Shown piece by piece: positions 63,664 to 64,000 of a stretch of 64,000 nucleotides of DNA; positions within the stretch are counted from its first letter, which is position 1, and every line of letters begins with the position of its first letter. Made by a program: the position numbers and the translations under genes. The notes under the pieces are model-generated. The model had not been told where the DNA came from and ran no database searches. It saw nothing but the letters and a program-made list of their open reading frames with translations. The stretch lies in the NCBI RefSeq assembly GCF_000730385.1, contig NZ_CP008849.1, positions 1,736,001-1,800,000 on the forward strand. Reading direction: 5' to 3'. This DNA is from Alteromonas australica (GTDB taxonomy: Bacteria > Pseudomonadota > Gammaproteobacteria > Enterobacterales > Alteromonadaceae).

Positions 63664-64000
63664 TTATACTTTTATTTCTTCTACCCCAGCTTGCACATTC
63701 ATGTACCTTGCTAGGGTAAATAAGTAATCGGAAAGCCTGTTTAAATAAGCGGGCACTACGGGTGGTACGTTGTAGTGTTTGCTTAACGAGATTACCGCGC
63801 GCTCTGCTCGGCGACATACCGCACGGCACACATGGCATTGGGCGCCTGCTTTGCTTCCCCCGGGTAATACAAAATCGGTTTGCGGAGGCATTTTTTTGCT
63901 TAGCGCATCAATGTCTGTTTCCAGTGTCGCTACGTCATCTTGGGTAAGGGTAGAGCTTGCAGAAATGGCAAAACCGGCCTGAAACAAATTGCGCTGAATG
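63664..64000 (-). CDS. PduO-type ATP:cob(I)alamin adenosyltransferase, C-terminal part (runs off right edge)
   Basis: The last 112 codons of a minus-strand gene whose start lies beyond the window. The recognisable C-terminal pattern is IQRNLFQAGFAIS, TDFVLPGGSKAGAQCHVCRAVCRRAERAVISL and the closing LNRLSDYLFTLARYMN, including the RxxxRRAER ATP/cobalamin-site segment. The enzyme adenosylates cobalamin to make coenzyme B12. The stop is at 63664, 13 bases from the nagZ stop. Confidence 0.9.
   Translation of the reverse strand, partial: IQRNLFQAGFAISASSTLTQDDVATLETDIDALSKKMPPQTDFVLPGGSKAGAQCHVCRAVCRRAERAVISLSKHYNVPPVVPAYLNRLSDYLFTLARYMNVQAGVEEIKV

Overview
The window looks like a chromosomal segment of a marine gammaproteobacterium of the Alteromonadales, most likely Alteromonas or a close relative. 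This rests on protein character, the thrS-infC-rpmI-rplT and pheS-pheT-ihfA blocks, the TonB-dependent receptors, the Vibrio/Alteromonadales-style exopolysaccharide operon and moderate GC with an AT-rich glycan locus. No database search was possible, so the genus is inferred. No tRNA, rRNA, CRISPR array, insertion sequence or integrase was recognised.

Region 1 (1-15.4 kb, almost all minus strand) is a purine/ureide utilisation island. Two TonB-dependent receptors, an exported ADGF-type adenosine deaminase and a NAT-family xanthine/urate permease form an uptake module. A second operon (amidase, HpxW-like oxamate amidohydrolase, TauE-type permease, ureidoglycine-glyoxylate aminotransferase, allantoate amidohydrolase, cupin) would take allantoate through ureidoglycine and oxalurate to oxamate and oxalate, releasing ammonia. 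The uptake genes carry candidate sigma-54 promoters, NtrC-like sites and a shared ACCA-N2-TGGT motif. The ureide operon instead has two GAAAC-N4-GTTTC palindromes, and an RpiR-family regulator lies just upstream of it.

Region 2 (15.7-24.1 kb) is housekeeping: CPBP protease, MscS channel, DUF3080 lipoprotein, pteridine reductase, fructosamine kinase, then thrS-infC-rpmI-rplT. infC begins at ATT, 35 codons upstream of its first ATG/GTG/TTG-type start.

Region 3 (24.2-54.9 kb) is an exopolysaccharide locus of about 31 kb. It sits exactly between rplT and pheS, genes that are adjacent in many gammaproteobacteria. It holds a WcaJ-type initiating transferase, an export operon (beta-barrel protein, Wza-like, Wzc-like, CpsB-like phosphatase, VpsP-like), seven glycosyltransferases, two O-antigen ligase/polymerase-like proteins, an acyltransferase-SGNH protein and a Wzx flippase. 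Unusual members are a MurA/MurB pair (suggesting a muramic-acid-type or lactyl-sugar precursor), a tailspike-like beta-helix protein, a LapG/LapD pair that would control a cell-surface adhesin through c-di-GMP, and a PEP-CTERM-like protein. Sigma-54-like promoters precede the export operon, one glycosyltransferase gene and the PEP-CTERM-like gene.

Region 4 (55.3-64 kb) resumes housekeeping: pheS-pheT-ihfA, a small membrane-anchored protein, YbaK, a penicillin-acylase-family hydrolase, NagZ, and the C-terminal part of a PduO-type cobalamin adenosyltransferase that runs off the right edge.
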